64,000 nucleotides of DNA, taken from the NCBI RefSeq assembly GCF_004403945.1, contig NZ_SOHM01000012.1, positions 1 through 64,000 of the forward strand. Reading direction: 5' to 3'. The number at the start of each line of letters is the position of its first letter. Position 1 is the stretch's first letter. The stretch comes from Cryobacterium lactosi (GTDB lineage Bacteria > Actinomycetota > Actinomycetes > Actinomycetales > Microbacteriaceae). The position numbers and the translations under genes are program-made. Below the pieces are notes generated by a model. It saw only the letters and a list, made by a program, of their open reading frames with translations. It had not been told where the DNA came from and did not search any database. Positions 40,763 through 49,856 of the stretch are shown here, piece after piece.

Positions 40763-42294
40763 GATGCCATTCCCTTCCGCAGGTACAGTGCCTGCCCTAC
40801 TTCGTCTGAACCGGGCCGGGCGACTCCCGCTAAATCCGCCACGGACCATGCCACCCGCAGTATCCGGTCGTACCCGCGCATGGTGATCCCACCGCGCTCA
40901 AGGGCCCGGTCGAGCATCGCCGTCACCGGGGCATCCAGGCGTCTCTCGGGGCTGCGCAACCAGGGTCCGGACACCTGCGAATTCAGCGTCCACGGTGTGC
41001 CGGCCAGACGCGTCGCGGCGGTTGCCCTGGCAGCAGCAACCCGGTGCCTGGCCACGTCGCTGGACAGCCGGCCGCCGTCGGCGGCGATGCGCAACTGCGC
41101 TGCGGTCACCCGGGTCACGGTGAGCTGGATGTCGATGCGGTCCAGCAGCGGGCCGGAGATCCGGGCGAGGTAGCGGCGCCGGGAGTTCGGCGGGCAGGTG
41201 CATTCCTGGTCACCGGTGCCGTATTGACCGCACGGGCAGGGGTTGGCAGCCAGCACAAGCTGGAATCTGGCCGGGAAATGGGCGACCGCGTTCGCCCGGT
41301 GGATGCTGATCCGGCCGGATTCGAGAGGCTGCCGCAGGGCGTCCAGCACGGCGGCCGCGAACTCCGGCGCCTCGTCGAGGAAAAGGACCCCGTGGGACGC
41401 GCGTGCCGCGGCACCGGGCCGGATCTGCCCGCTGCCGCCACCGACCATCGCGGCGGCGGTGATGGTGTGGTGCGGCGCCTCGAGCGGGGGCCGGGTGATC
41501 AGCGAGCGTCCCACCGGGCGGCCGCTCAGAGACCGCAGCGAGCTCACCTCGAGGGATTCGGCCGGGCCCAGATCGGGCAGCAGGCCGGGCAGGCGGGCGG
41601 CGAGCATGGTCTTGCCCGCCCCGGGAGGTCCGAGCATGAACAGGTGGTGGCCGCCGGCCGCGGCCACCTGGAGGGCGAGGATAGCCTCGTCGTTGCCGAC
41701 CACGTCGATGAGGTCGAGGTTCTCGCCGGCCGGGTCGTCCTCGACCGGTGCGCACAGCACCTCCACCTCCTGGGGCTCCAACCGGGCGCCGTGCCAGATC
41801 AGGGCGTCGCGAAGCGACGCCACGCCCACCACCCGGATCCCCGGCACCAGGGCTGCTTCCTCGGCGTTGCCGGCCGGCACCATCACGGTGCGGTGGCCCA
41901 GCTGCGCCGCCGCGATCACCGCCGGCAGCATGCCGGGTGTCGGCCGCAGCCGCCCGTCCAGGGCAAGCTCGCCGATGTGCACGACAGCGCCCACCGACGC
42001 GGCGGGTACGACGTTGTCCGCGGCCAGGCAGGCCAGTGCGATGGCCAGGTCGAAGCCGGAACCGTGCTTGCGCAGGGCGGCGGGTGAGAGGTTCACGGTG
42101 AGCCTGTGGCCGTTCAGCGCACAACCGGAGTTCTTGGCCGCGGCGCGCACCCGTTCGGCGGCCTCGGCCAGGGCCGCATCCGGCAGCCCTATCAGCCTCA
42201 TCCCCGGCAACTGGCTGGAGATGTCGGCCTCCACCTCGACAAGTGACCCGGCGAGGCCGATGAGCGCGACGGAGTGGGTGCGGGCCAGGCTCAT
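40759..42294 (-). CDS. comM: ComM/YifB-family Mg-chelatase-like AAA ATPase
   Basis: A 511-residue helicase-like protein. Residues ~1-190 are the Lon-protease-like fold (SPAALRKHGSGFDLAIALA). The AAA core has Walker A LGPPGAGKTMLAARLPG (~223), Walker B GVLFLDEAPEF (~305), and a cysteine cluster ANPCPCGQYGTGDQECTCPP (~355). The C-terminal Mg-chelatase lid has GGITMRGYDRILRVAWSVADL. ComM drives branch migration during homologous uptake. Start chosen as ATG at 42294, which shares a base with the yraN stop; the frame extends upstream without family character. Confidence 0.94.
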   Translation of the reverse strand: MSLARTHSVALIGLAGSLVEVEADISSQLPGMRLIGLPDAALAEAAERVRAAAKNSGCALNGHRLTVNLSPAALRKHGSGFDLAIALACLAADNVVPAASVGAVVHIGELALDGRLRPTPGMLPAVIAAAQLGHRTVMVPAGNAEEAALVPGIRVVGVASLRDALIWHGARLEPQEVEVLCAPVEDDPAGENLDLIDVVGNDEAILALQVAAAGGHHLFMLGPPGAGKTMLAARLPGLLPDLGPAESLEVSSLRSLSGRPVGRSLITRPPLEAPHHTITAAAMVGGGSGQIRPGAAARASHGVLFLDEAPEFAAAVLDALRQPLESGRISIHRANAVAHFPARFQLVLAANPCPCGQYGTGDQECTCPPNSRRRYLARISGPLLDRIDIQLTVTRVTAAQLRIAADGGRLSSDVARHRVAAARATAATRLAGTPWTLNSQVSGPWLRSPERRLDAPVTAMLDRALERGGITMRGYDRILRVAWSVADLAGVARPGSDEVGQALYLRKGMAS

Positions 42295-42650
42295 CAGAAC
42301 ACGCCCTCGAGGTGTTCCACCACCGGCGGCAGGCCGGGACGGGCGATCACGGCGACGGCGTCGATTCGGATGCTCCGCGCCCTGGGCTCGAATTCCGCGC
42401 ACCAGGCGCCTGCCAACCGACGCAGCCGGGCCAGCTTGGCCCCTGTGATGGCTTCGAAGGGATGCCCGTAACCGGTTCCGGACCGGGTCTTCACCTCGAC
42501 GAAGACGATGTCGCCGTCCTTGGCCACGACCAGGTCGATCTCACCCTGCGGGCAGCGCCAGTTGCGCTCCACCACGGTGTAACCGGCCCCCACCAGGAAC
42601 GCCGCGGCGCAGTCTTCGCCCAGCCTGCCCAATTCGTCTTTGCGTGCCAC
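42294..42650 (-). CDS. yraN: YraN/UPF0102 family putative endonuclease-like protein
   Basis: A 118-residue protein starting VARKDELGRLGEDCAAAFL. The nuclease-like core is GEIDLVVAKDGDIVFVEVKTR (split as GEIDLV...D and EVKTR), the E-x-K pattern of Holliday-junction-resolvase folds. I choose GTG at 42650 because GGAGG lies five bases upstream and family members begin exactly there; the frame is open to 42719. No activity is firmly established for the family. Coupled to comM-dprA. Confidence 0.92.
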   Translation of the reverse strand: MARKDELGRLGEDCAAAFLVGAGYTVVERNWRCPQGEIDLVVAKDGDIVFVEVKTRSGTGYGHPFEAITGAKLARLRRLAGAWCAEFEPRARSIRIDAVAVIARPGLPPVVEHLEGVF

Positions 42651-42722
42651 GAGCACCTCCGCGTCCAGCGTGCGGGGACCCGCTTCGGCCAGACGAACGG
42701 CCCCAGAGCCTGTGCACACATG

Positions 42723-42757
42723 CGAGAGCCCGCTCCCTGTGGAGGAGCGGGCTCTCG
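42723..42757 (-). terminator. Hairpin terminator after the DUF1269 gene
   Basis: Perfect 14-bp arms CGAGAGCCCGCTCC (42723-42736) and GGAGCGGGCTCTCG (42744-42757) with a 7-nt loop. It lies 43 bp past the DUF1269 stop and upstream of yraN, so it separates that gene from yraN-comM-dprA. Confidence 0.85.
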
Positions 42758-42799
42758 ACGGCCGCCGGAGACGAGACCGTCTCGCTTAGATCGTCACGC

Positions 42800-43324
42800 T
42801 CAGACCGTGTCGGTGCGCTCCGCGGTCTGCATTTCCTTGGACGCCTGCGCGAGCTCCTTGTCGAGTTCCTTGGCGTCGACCTTGAGCTCCTTTTGAATGT
42901 GCTTCTGGGCGACGAGGCCGGCCTTGCGGAATTCCTCGTCAAGACGGTCTTTGCCCACAACGATGAGCGCGGCCTCTCCGGAATCGAGCATCTCGCCGAG
43001 CTCTTTGATGTCACCGCGGTCCAGGCTGCGCCAGAAGTGACCCACAACGCTGCCGGCCGCACCGCCGACGATCGCGCTACCGATGATGGCCGGCGGGAAC
43101 AACAACCCGACGACGGCGCCGGCGGCGACACCGGTCCACCCGGCGTGCTTGCTGGTCTTGCGGTGCACCTGCACCGAGCCGTCGGCCTCCTTGGTGGCGA
43201 CGGCGGCGTCGTACGTTCCGATCACCTTGCTGGAGTGGAGCTCACGCACAACCTCGAGGTCGGACTCGGCGGTTGCCGCGTTGGGGTACACACCGAGGTA
43301 GAGGAAGACGGATTCGTCGGACAT
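42800..43324 (-). CDS. DUF1269 membrane-associated protein
   Basis: A 174-residue protein. An N-terminal soluble part (ESVFLYLGVYPNAATAESDLEVVRELH) is followed by a Gly/Ala-rich hydrophobic hairpin at ~62-95 (GVAAGAVVGLLFPPAIIGSAIVGGAAGSVVG) and a charged helical end with many Lys and Glu. The pattern is typical of DUF1269, whose role is unknown; members are often stress-linked. Its hydrophobic glycine-zipper-like segment might insert in membranes. Single gene with its own terminator. Confidence 0.8.
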   Translation of the reverse strand: MSDESVFLYLGVYPNAATAESDLEVVRELHSSKVIGTYDAAVATKEADGSVQVHRKTSKHAGWTGVAAGAVVGLLFPPAIIGSAIVGGAAGSVVGHFWRSLDRGDIKELGEMLDSGEAALIVVGKDRLDEEFRKAGLVAQKHIQKELKVDAKELDKELAQASKEMQTAERTDTV

Positions 43325-43441
43325 GAAAAACTCCTTAGTTCATCTGGGGTACGGGATTCAGCACTGTCGCAGGGGACGGTATCCAGCCCCCGTCCGGGTG
43401 TCAACCGGCGGCGGCCGCGGGCGCGGTCGTAGGCTGATCCC

Positions 43442-43885
43442 ATGACATCCGACCGCCTGAGAGACCTGTCGATGCGAGCCATGAATGCCGCGCACCGTTC
43501 GCTGCAGGTGCTCTCCCGCGGCCGGCTCGGTTGGAAGATCGGGCCGATGCCCGTTGTAGAGCTGCACACCGTCGGTAGGAAGACCGGCGAGCGGCGTTCC
43601 ACGCTGCTCACCGCCCCCATCCACGAGCCGGACCGGGTGGTGCTGATCGCCTCCAAGGGCGGCGACGACCGCAACCCCTTCTGGTATCTCAACCTTCTCG
43701 CCCAGCCCGACGTGGAACTCACCGAGAACGGGCATACCCGTCTGATGCACGCCCGCACGGCGAGCGAAGAGGAGAAGGCGGCCATGTGGCCGGCGATCGT
43801 GCGTGCCTATTCGGGGTATGCCGGCTACCAGAAGAAGACCACCAGGGATATCCCGGTGGTCATCTGCGAGCCCCGCACACCCTGA
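43442..43885 (+). CDS. Deazaflavin (F420)-dependent nitroreductase family protein
   Basis: A 147-residue split beta-barrel protein of the DDN family. The family motif VVELHTVGRKTGERRSTLL near residues 38-56 binds the F420 phosphate, and VLIASKGGDDRNPFWYLNLLAQPDVEL follows, as in Mycobacterium Ddn and Rv-type F420-dependent quinone reductases. It probably reduces quinones or other small molecules with F420H2. Divergent from DUF1269. A second F420-type enzyme is at 52.7-53.5 kb, so the host probably makes F420. Confidence 0.85.
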   Translation: MTSDRLRDLSMRAMNAAHRSLQVLSRGRLGWKIGPMPVVELHTVGRKTGERRSTLLTAPIHEPDRVVLIASKGGDDRNPFWYLNLLAQPDVELTENGHTRLMHARTASEEEKAAMWPAIVRAYSGYAGYQKKTTRDIPVVICEPRTP

Positions 43886-43914
43886 TCGGGCGCCGGCTCA
43901 GCAGCTCAGCCGGG

Positions 43915-45075
43915 TCAGCGGACCAGTCGGGTCAGCGCCGAGTCGTCGCCGCCGAATGCGGCATCCGTCGCCCGCAGCACGCGCAGCACATTGGCGCCGG
44001 CCAGGGCGGCCAGCTCGGCGGCACTCCAACCGCGCCTGGCCAGCTCAAGCAGCAGAGCCGGATAGCCGTCGACACCGTCGAGCTGTTCGGGGAACTCGTC
44101 GGTGCCGTCGAAATCACCGCCAAGTCCGATATGCCGGATGCCGGCCGCGTCACGCGCGTGCTCCACATGGTCGGCCACCTGCGCCAGGGTCACCCGGGGC
44201 GCTGGGGCGCTCTTGTCGCCGCCGAACCACTCGGCATACGCGGCCGAGACGAACTGCGGCACGAATGTCACCATCAACACACCACCGTTGTCTGCCAGGC
44301 GTGCGAGCACGTCGTCAGGCACGTTGCGCGGGTGGGCCGTCACGGCGTGGCAGGAACTGTGGCTGAAGATCACCGGGGCACTAGTGACGTCAAGCGCCGC
44401 GTGCGCCGTCGCCGCGGATACATGCGAGAGGTCCACGAGCATGCCCAACCGGTTGAGCTCCCGGATGTATTCCACACCGCGCGGGCTCAGGCCGTTGTGC
44501 ACGGGTTCGTCGGTGCCGGAGTCGGCCCAGCTGGTGTTGTGCACGTGGGTGAGCGTGAGATAGCGCACCCCGAGCCTGGCCAGCATCCGCAACACGGCGG
44601 GTGAATCATTCAGCGAGTGCGCGCCCTCGGCGCCCAGCAGCGAGGCGATGCGACCACTCGCGCGGGCACCTTCCACCCCGGCGGCGCTCGTGGCGATCAC
44701 GAAGGTCTCCGGGTACCGGGCGGCGAGCCGGTAGACCCAGTCCACCTGCTCAAGGGTGCCCTGCACGGCGTCGGCACCGACCAGGGTGTCCTCGACGTAC
44801 ACCGACCAGAACTGGCCGCCCACACGGCCGGCACGGAGCCGGGCGATATCGGTATCGGTGTCGAGATGTCCGTCCAGGCCCTCGACGGAATAGCCCCGGT
44901 TCTCCCGGCACTCCCAGGCCCAGTCGTTGTGGCCGTCGATCAAGGGGGCGAGGTCGAGGGCCGCCGCAACGGTGGCCTGGGCGGCATCGACCGGGTCAGG
45001 TGCGGCGCGGTGACGGGCCGCCGTGCCGGCGACAGCGGCGACAGCGGCGCGGGACGGGGTGTGGCGTGCGCTCAT
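43915..45075 (-). CDS. Membrane-dipeptidase-type metallopeptidase (M19)
   Basis: A 386-residue renal-dipeptidase-family enzyme. Seen: first metal pair in [10 protein letters not shown] (~47), bridging Glu in [10 protein letters not shown] (~150), and the later His ligands in [15 protein letters not shown] and [21 protein letters not shown] (~245), then [13 protein letters not shown] (~318). Such enzymes cleave dipeptides, including D-amino-acid ones. No signal peptide is apparent, so it is likely cytoplasmic. ATG at 45075; a GTG 6 bp upstream is possible. It interrupts the usual run between DUF2469 and yraN. Confidence 0.88.
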   Translation of the reverse strand: MSARHTPSRAAVAAVAGTAARHRAAPDPVDAAQATVAAALDLAPLIDGHNDWAWECRENRGYSVEGLDGHLDTDTDIARLRAGRVGGQFWSVYVEDTLVGADAVQGTLEQVDWVYRLAARYPETFVIATSAAGVEGARASGRIASLLGAEGAHSLNDSPAVLRMLARLGVRYLTLTHVHNTSWADSGTDEPVHNGLSPRGVEYIRELNRLGMLVDLSHVSAATAHAALDVTSAPVIFSHSSCHAVTAHPRNVPDDVLARLADNGGVLMVTFVPQFVSAAYAEWFGGDKSAPAPRVTLAQVADHVEHARDAAGIRHIGLGGDFDGTDEFPEQLDGVDGYPALLLELARRGWSAAELAALAGANVLRVLRATDAAFGGDDSALTRLVR

Positions 45076-45112
45076 CCGCACACGCTAGCAGCCGGCGCAC
45101 CCCTGGAACGGG

Positions 45113-45436
45113 TTACTCGTCGAGTGCGAGTTCCTTAGGCAGCTCGAACTCCTTCGAGGCCAGCTCCTCCACGTTGACGTCCTTGAACGTCAGCACCCGC
45201 ACCGACTTCACAAAACGGTCGGAGCGGTAGACGTCCCAGACCCAGACATCCTTCATCGTCAATTCGAAGTAGAAGTCGTGTTCGGTGTCACGACGAACGA
45301 GTTCAACCTCGTTCGCGAGGTAGAAGCGGCGCTCGGTTTCAACAACGTACTGGAACTGCCCCACAACGTCTCGATACTCGCGGTATAGGGCCAACTCGAC
45401 CTCGCGGTCGTAGTCCTCGAACTCTTCTTCTTCCAT
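45113..45436 (-). CDS. DUF2469 protein
   Basis: A 107-residue acidic protein. The start EFEDYDREVELALYREYRDV and the middle ETERRFYLANEVELVRR match the actinobacterial DUF2469 family, always next to rnhB (Rv2901c in M. tuberculosis). Function unknown; no catalytic motif is visible. It follows rnhB by 25 bp and is very likely cotranscribed. Confidence 0.92.
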   Translation of the reverse strand: MEEEEFEDYDREVELALYREYRDVVGQFQYVVETERRFYLANEVELVRRDTEHDFYFELTMKDVWVWDVYRSDRFVKSVRVLTFKDVNVEELASKEFELPKELALDE

Positions 45437-45461
45437 GGTGAGACAATCTTACGCGCACAAG

Positions 45462-46112
45462 CTAGGCCGGAGTTTTGAGCCAGCTCAACCGGTGGTGCTG
45501 GCTCGCGCCCAGTTCGCCGATCGCGCTCATGTGCGCGGCGCTGCCGTAGCCCTTGTTGCCCGTCCAGCCGTAGCCGGGGGTGGCGATGTCCGCGGCGATC
45601 ATCAGCTTGTCGCGGTGCACTTTGGCGATCACGGATGCGGCCGAGACCGATGCGCAGTCCTGGTCGGCCTTGATGCGGGTCACGACCGACAGCGGGGTGC
45701 CCAGGGCCTTGTTCAACCAGTCGTCGTTGCCGTCCAGCAGCACCACCCCGCCGACGATGTCGACGCCGTCGGCGTGCAGCTGGGCCAGGGCGCGTTTGCC
45801 GGCCAGGCCGAGCGCAGCGATGATGCCGACAGCGTCGACCTCCTGCGCCGATGCCAGTCCGACCGCGCTGTGCTTCACCCAGGCAGCGGCGAGGGGCGCG
45901 AGCAGTTCGCGGCGTGGTTCGCTCAGGAGCTTCGAGTCGCGCAACCCTACCGGGAACGCGCCGACGTCTGCGGTCACCACGGCCACGCCAACGGCGACGG
46001 GACCGGCGAGGGCACCGCGGCCGACCTCGTCGCAGCCGATCACGCAGCTGGCGCCGGCGGCAAGCATCGCCAGCTCCACCTCGAGGGTGGGCTCGACGAC
46101 GGCCATCATCAT
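45462..46112 (-). CDS. rnhB: Ribonuclease HII
   Basis: A 216-residue RNase HII that removes RNA from RNA-DNA hybrids and single ribonucleotides from DNA. The active-site set is present: GCDEVGRGALAGPVAVG (Asp-Glu, ~28), the Asp in VVLLDGNDDWL (~125) and DQDCASVSAASVIAKVHRD (~150). Normal length. It lies 28 bp after lepB and before DUF2469, as in other actinobacteria. Confidence 0.97.
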   Translation of the reverse strand: MMMAVVEPTLEVELAMLAAGASCVIGCDEVGRGALAGPVAVGVAVVTADVGAFPVGLRDSKLLSEPRRELLAPLAAAWVKHSAVGLASAQEVDAVGIIAALGLAGKRALAQLHADGVDIVGGVVLLDGNDDWLNKALGTPLSVVTRIKADQDCASVSAASVIAKVHRDKLMIAADIATPGYGWTGNKGYGSAAHMSAIGELGASQHHRLSWLKTPA

Positions 46113-46140
46113 GGGCGAGGTCCGGTCAGGCCGACGAGGG

Positions 46141-46887
46141 TCACTTCTCGGCGTCCTCGACCCCGCGGAACACCTCGGGGTAGTCGCCCAACCAGCTCCA
46201 CCGGTCCAGCGGCCAGCTGATCACGAGGGCGCGGCCCACCACGTTGTCCATCGGCACGAAGCCCTTGCCTGGGGTGTTCGGGTGGTAGCGGGAGTCGAGG
46301 GAGTCGTAGCGATTGTCTCCCATCACCCACAGGGAATTCTCGGGAACGACAACGTCGAACGCGTCCTTGGACACGTTGGTCTGCCCCTCGGGCAGCAGTG
46401 CGTACGGTTCGCTGAGCGGAATGTCGTTGACGCTCATTTGACCCAGAGTGTTGCAGCAGACCACGCGGTCTCCGGGGAGGCCGATGATCCGTTTGATCAG
46501 ATGGTCATTGCTGTCCGGCGCGGACAGGCCCACCACGGACATGGTCCAGTCGAGGGCTGCGACGATCGGGTTCTGTTCGATGGGCGCCTGCGGCGGCAGC
46601 CATCCGCCCGGATCGCGGAAGACGACGACGTCACCGCGGGAGACGGGCACCAGGCCGGGCTCCAGCTGGTTGACGATGATGCGGTCGTTGACCAGCAGCG
46701 TGCTCTCCATCGACCCTGAGGGGATGTAGAACGAGCGCACGAGGAACGTCTTGATCAGGAACGAGATGAGCAGTGCCACCACGAAGATGATGAGAAGGTC
46801 GCGAATGAATATCGCGACGCCGCGTTTCTTCCGCGACGAATCTGGTTCCAGGCGATGCGATCGCGAGGGCAGAGTGTTGTCTGTCAT
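46141..46887 (-). CDS. lepB: Signal peptidase I
   Basis: A 248-residue type I signal peptidase with one N-terminal membrane helix (~25-50, LLIIFVVALLISFLIKTFLV). Boxes: SFYIPSGSMESTLLVNDRI (catalytic Ser, ~59), GDVVVFRDPGGW, LIKRIIGLPGDRVVCC (catalytic Lys, ~132) and NSLWVMGDNRYDSLDSRYH. It removes signal peptides from exported proteins at the outer face of the membrane. A strong hairpin ends 7 bases before the ATG and contains the likely ribosome site. Confidence 0.97.
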   Translation of the reverse strand: MTDNTLPSRSHRLEPDSSRKKRGVAIFIRDLLIIFVVALLISFLIKTFLVRSFYIPSGSMESTLLVNDRIIVNQLEPGLVPVSRGDVVVFRDPGGWLPPQAPIEQNPIVAALDWTMSVVGLSAPDSNDHLIKRIIGLPGDRVVCCNTLGQMSVNDIPLSEPYALLPEGQTNVSKDAFDVVVPENSLWVMGDNRYDSLDSRYHPNTPGKGFVPMDNVVGRALVISWPLDRWSWLGDYPEVFRGVEDAEK

Positions 46888-46894
46888 TTAACCG

Positions 46895-46933
46895 CCTGAG
46901 CTCCTCGCCCAGTTTAGCGGGGAGGAGCTCAGG
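46895..46933 (-). promoter_or_regulatory. Hairpin between rplS and lepB covering the lepB ribosome site
   Basis: CCTGAGCTCCTC (46895-46906) and GAGGAGCTCAGG (46922-46933) are perfect 12-bp complements; three of the next four positions are also G/C pairs. Read towards lepB, the 3' arm carries AGGAG and AGG just before the ATG, and no U-run follows. It may be a terminator of rplS, or a switch on lepB translation. The loop holds TAAACT, a possible -10. Confidence 0.6.
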
Positions 46934-46997
46934 GGTAAATCCAGCGGGCTGCGAATACGCTCAGGGAGTTGCCCGAGCGCGCCGCGACTGGCGCTGC

Positions 46998-47342
46998 TTA
47001 GTCGCGCTTTTCCTTGATCTTGGCCTTCTTGCCGCGGAGCCCCCGCAGGTAGTACAGCTTCGCGCGACGCACGTCACCGCGGGTGACGACCTCGATGTGG
47101 TCGATCACCGGGGAGTGCACCGGGAAGGTACGCTCGACGCCGACCTGGAAGCTGACCTTACGGACGCAGAAGGTCTCGCGAACGCCTTCGCCGGAGCGGC
47201 CGATGACGACGCCCTGGTAGACCTGGACACGCGAACGCGCGCCTTCAACGATGTTGACGTGGACCTTGACGGTGTCGCCGGCGCGGAACTCCGGGATGTC
47301 TGAACGCAGCGATGCTGCGTCCACCTGGTCGAGAATATGCAT
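46998..47342 (-). CDS. rplS: 50S ribosomal protein L19
   Basis: A 114-residue L19, at the 30S-50S interface. Motifs [20 protein letters not shown] near the start, [19 protein letters not shown] and RVYYLR-like [19 protein letters not shown] at the end match the family. ATG at 47342. It is separated from the trmD cluster by ~205 bp, so it probably has its own promoter. Confidence 0.98.
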   Translation of the reverse strand: MHILDQVDAASLRSDIPEFRAGDTVKVHVNIVEGARSRVQVYQGVVIGRSGEGVRETFCVRKVSFQVGVERTFPVHSPVIDHIEVVTRGDVRRAKLYYLRGLRGKKAKIKEKRD

Positions 47343-47465
47343 GTTATTCGCTCTCTGTACCCGCCACAGGTCGAGGACGTTTTAGTGGCGCCCCGCCCCC
47401 TCACCGAGGGTGAGGTGGTGGCGACCAATTGAGTGTGTGCGTGCCGATAGAAATGCAGCTCCCCT

Positions 47466-47506
47466 GTGGCAGAGACATGCCGCGGCACAAACGCTTATTC
47501 TGCCAC
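47466..47506 (-). promoter_or_regulatory. Inverted repeat in the rplS leader region
   Basis: Arms GTGGCAGA (47466-47473) and TCTGCCAC (47499-47506) are perfect complements 25 bp apart, in the 205-bp region before rplS. It could be a terminator for the trmD cluster, an operator, or part of an rplS leader. I see no U-run. Confidence 0.45.
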
Positions 47507-47547
47507 TAAACCAGGCCGCGCACCAAACCCCGGTGCCTTCGCCGGCG

Positions 47548-48102
47548 CTACCGGTCGGTCGGTTTCTCCTGGATGATGATGACGGAGGGGTCAGCGGGCG
47601 GATGCGCCGCGTCCTTGTCGGCTGCGTCCCGGCCCCCTGTGGAGCTGTCGGTCATCGGCTGGAAGGGGTTTTGGCCGGTCGGCACGGTGCCGAACCTGGC
47701 GGTTTCGTCGATGTAGACCAGGGCCTCGCGCACCCGTTTGCGGGCGGCATCGAAGAGCTCCCACAGTACGAACCAGAAGGCGCCGAGGCCGACGAGAACC
47801 ACGAGCACCGACAGCCAGGGAGCCGTGACCGAGTACACCCCCATGAGCACGATGAGAACGTGCCAGAGGGTCAGCACTCCCACATCGGCCCAGGACACCG
47901 CTTTGGCGGCGCGTACCTCTCTGCGGGCGATGATGAGCAGGCTCACCACGAGCAGACCGAACCCGATGGCGACAGCGCCGAACGTGGCACCGAGAACCTG
48001 CCAGGCGGTGCTGCCGAAGATAGACGCGGCGACCATGAGCCAGAGCGGAAGCACGCCGACGGCTACGAACTGCCAGTAGTAGAAGACCCTGCGGAGAATC
48101 AC
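47548..48102 (-). CDS. Small polytopic membrane protein, unknown function
   Basis: A 184-residue protein with four likely helices: ~10-30 (FVAVGVLPLWLMVAASIFG), ~33-60 (LGATFGAVAIGFGLLVVSLLI), ~78-98 and ~101-122 (WLSVLVVLVGLGAFWFVLWEL). The last ~60 residues are hydrophilic and cytoplasmic, Asp/Pro-rich. I do not recognise the family. It begins 10 bp past trmD, so it is in the rimM-trmD transcript. Confidence 0.7.
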   Translation of the reverse strand: MILRRVFYYWQFVAVGVLPLWLMVAASIFGSTAWQVLGATFGAVAIGFGLLVVSLLIIARREVRAAKAVSWADVGVLTLWHVLIVLMGVYSVTAPWLSVLVVLVGLGAFWFVLWELFDAARKRVREALVYIDETARFGTVPTGQNPFQPMTDSSTGGRDAADKDAAHPPADPSVIIIQEKPTDR

Positions 48103-48112
48103 AATCCCAAGG

Positions 48113-48898
48113 TTACTCGCGGGTGCGTCGCCGAGCCTTGGAGTTCGCTGGAGGCAGAAGCGCTGCGTCGGCGGCGTCGGCGGCGTCGCCCAGGTCGGGG
48201 CGCACCTTCCGGGTGCGTTCGATCTGCTGCTGCCGACGCCAGGTCGCGATGGCGCCGTGGTTGCCGCTGAGCAGCACCGGCGGCACCTCGAGGCCGCGCC
48301 AGCTGGCGGGCTTGGTGTAACTGGGGTATTCGAGCAGGCCGTCCTCGTGGGACTCCTCGACGAGGCTCTCCGGGTTGCCCACCACGCCGGGGATGAGCCG
48401 GCCGATGGCTTCGATCATGGCCATGACGGCCACCTCGCCGCCGTTGAGCACGTAGTCGCCGAGGCTGACCAGGCGCACCTGGCCGCGACCGGCGAAGTGG
48501 TCGACGACGCGCTGGTCGATGCCCTCGTAGCGTCCGCAGCCGAACACCAGGTGCGGCTCCTGGGCAAGATCGCGGGCCATCGCCTGGGTGAACTGCTCGC
48601 CCGCAGGCGACGGGAAGATCAGCACCGGGCCGCCGGAGGCATCCGGTGCGGCCGCATCCGTTTCAGGCGCGGCCGGCAGGATGCTGTCCAGTGCTTCCCC
48701 CCAGGGCTCCGGCTTCATCACCATGCCGGCGCCGCCACCGTATGGCGTGTCGTCGACCGTGTTGTGCCGGTCGTGGGTGAAGTCGCGCAGGTTGTGCACG
48801 GCGAGGTCGATCAGGCCGGACTGCCGGGCGCGGCCAAGAAGGGAGATGTCCAGCACACCGAAGAACTCCGGAAAAATACTGATGATGTCGATGCGCAT
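48113..48898 (-). CDS. trmD: tRNA (guanine-N1)-methyltransferase
   Basis: A 261-residue TrmD, which makes m1G37 in tRNAs that read CNN codons and prevents +1 slips. The SPOUT trefoil-knot motifs [19 protein letters not shown] and [20 protein letters not shown], plus [17 protein letters not shown], are present. The C-terminus adds an Ala/Asp stretch and RRRTRE. The usual neighbour rimM is separated from it by an FNT gene. Confidence 0.97.
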   Translation of the reverse strand: MRIDIISIFPEFFGVLDISLLGRARQSGLIDLAVHNLRDFTHDRHNTVDDTPYGGGAGMVMKPEPWGEALDSILPAAPETDAAAPDASGGPVLIFPSPAGEQFTQAMARDLAQEPHLVFGCGRYEGIDQRVVDHFAGRGQVRLVSLGDYVLNGGEVAVMAMIEAIGRLIPGVVGNPESLVEESHEDGLLEYPSYTKPASWRGLEVPPVLLSGNHGAIATWRRQQQIERTRKVRPDLGDAADAADAALLPPANSKARRRTRE

Positions 48899-48908
48899 AG
48901 GGGCAAGT

Positions 48909-49763
48909 CTACGAGTGGCTGGCGGCGAGCTCCGGCGTGGTCTCGGCGTCGGCGTCGTGCAGGGCGGCGGCGCGGTTGACCTTGTTGCGGTGGGAGAAGT
49001 ACAGCGGCAAGGCGGTGAAAAGCACGGCGCCCAGGAAGTTGCCGATCAGGACGGGGCCGGTGTTCCACCCCCACCAGTCGCCGAAGCTGATGTCTGCGCC
49101 GAGCAGCATGCCGGCCGGGATGACGAACATGTTCACCACGGCGTGCTCCAGGCCCAGGCCGAAGAAGGTGAGCACGGGCAGCCACATGCCCAGGATCTTG
49201 CCCGACGCGGAGGTCGACGTGTAGAACATGATGGTGCCGAGCGCGACCATCCAGTTGCACAGCATGGCCTTGATGATGGCCACCAGGACGCCGCCGGCGC
49301 CGATGGCGGCGTAGGGCAGGACCTTGTGTTCGGCCATGTGGATGATCGCCTGGATCATCGGGTCGGTCGTGTCCGTGCCGAGGTACGTGATGACGCCCAC
49401 GTAGAGCACGGCGTAGAGGCCCGCTCCGAAGATGTGCGCGGGGATGACGATGGCGAAGTTCTTCAGGCCCTTGGCGATGGTCGTGCGGCCCTCGAGGATC
49501 GCCAGCGGGATGAGCGCGAAGCTGCCGGTGACCAGCTCGAGGCCGAGCATCAGGATCACGCAGAACCCGACGGGGAACACCAGAGCGCCGACGATCGGCA
49601 GACCGGTCTGGGCCGCCGCGGTCAACGCGAGGGTCGTCGCCGCACCGAGGATCGCTCCAGAGAGCGTGCCGCGTAGGAACATCTGGCGGGCGGTGAGGTT
49701 GGTCTTGACGACTCCGGAGTGGACCAGTTGATCAATCAGCTGGTCCGGTTTCACGTAGGACAT
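48909..49763 (-). CDS. Formate/nitrite transporter (FNT) family channel
   Basis: A 284-residue FNT protein with six membrane helices. Family marks are [23 protein letters not shown] (first conserved turn and Lys/Glu-lined vestibule), [18 protein letters not shown] with the NWxV pore pattern, and [20 protein letters not shown], carrying the central pore His. FocA passes formate, NirC nitrite, HSC hydrosulfide; I cannot tell which. GAGGAG lies nine bases before the ATG. Its place between rimM and trmD is unusual. Confidence 0.92.
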   Translation of the reverse strand: MSYVKPDQLIDQLVHSGVVKTNLTARQMFLRGTLSGAILGAATTLALTAAAQTGLPIVGALVFPVGFCVILMLGLELVTGSFALIPLAILEGRTTIAKGLKNFAIVIPAHIFGAGLYAVLYVGVITYLGTDTTDPMIQAIIHMAEHKVLPYAAIGAGGVLVAIIKAMLCNWMVALGTIMFYTSTSASGKILGMWLPVLTFFGLGLEHAVVNMFVIPAGMLLGADISFGDWWGWNTGPVLIGNFLGAVLFTALPLYFSHRNKVNRAAALHDADAETTPELAASHS

Positions 49764-49856
49764 GCGACGGTACTCCTCTTCAACGGCCGCGATCTATACG
49801 AACGTGAAGTAGGTGTGGCGCGGCGCGCCTCTCCCCGTGAACTGGGTCAGCCGCAG

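Noticed and set aside
39443-42294. A natural-competence operon
   Set aside because: dprA and comM alone are widespread housekeeping genes in bacteria. No comEA, comEC or pilus genes are present in the window.
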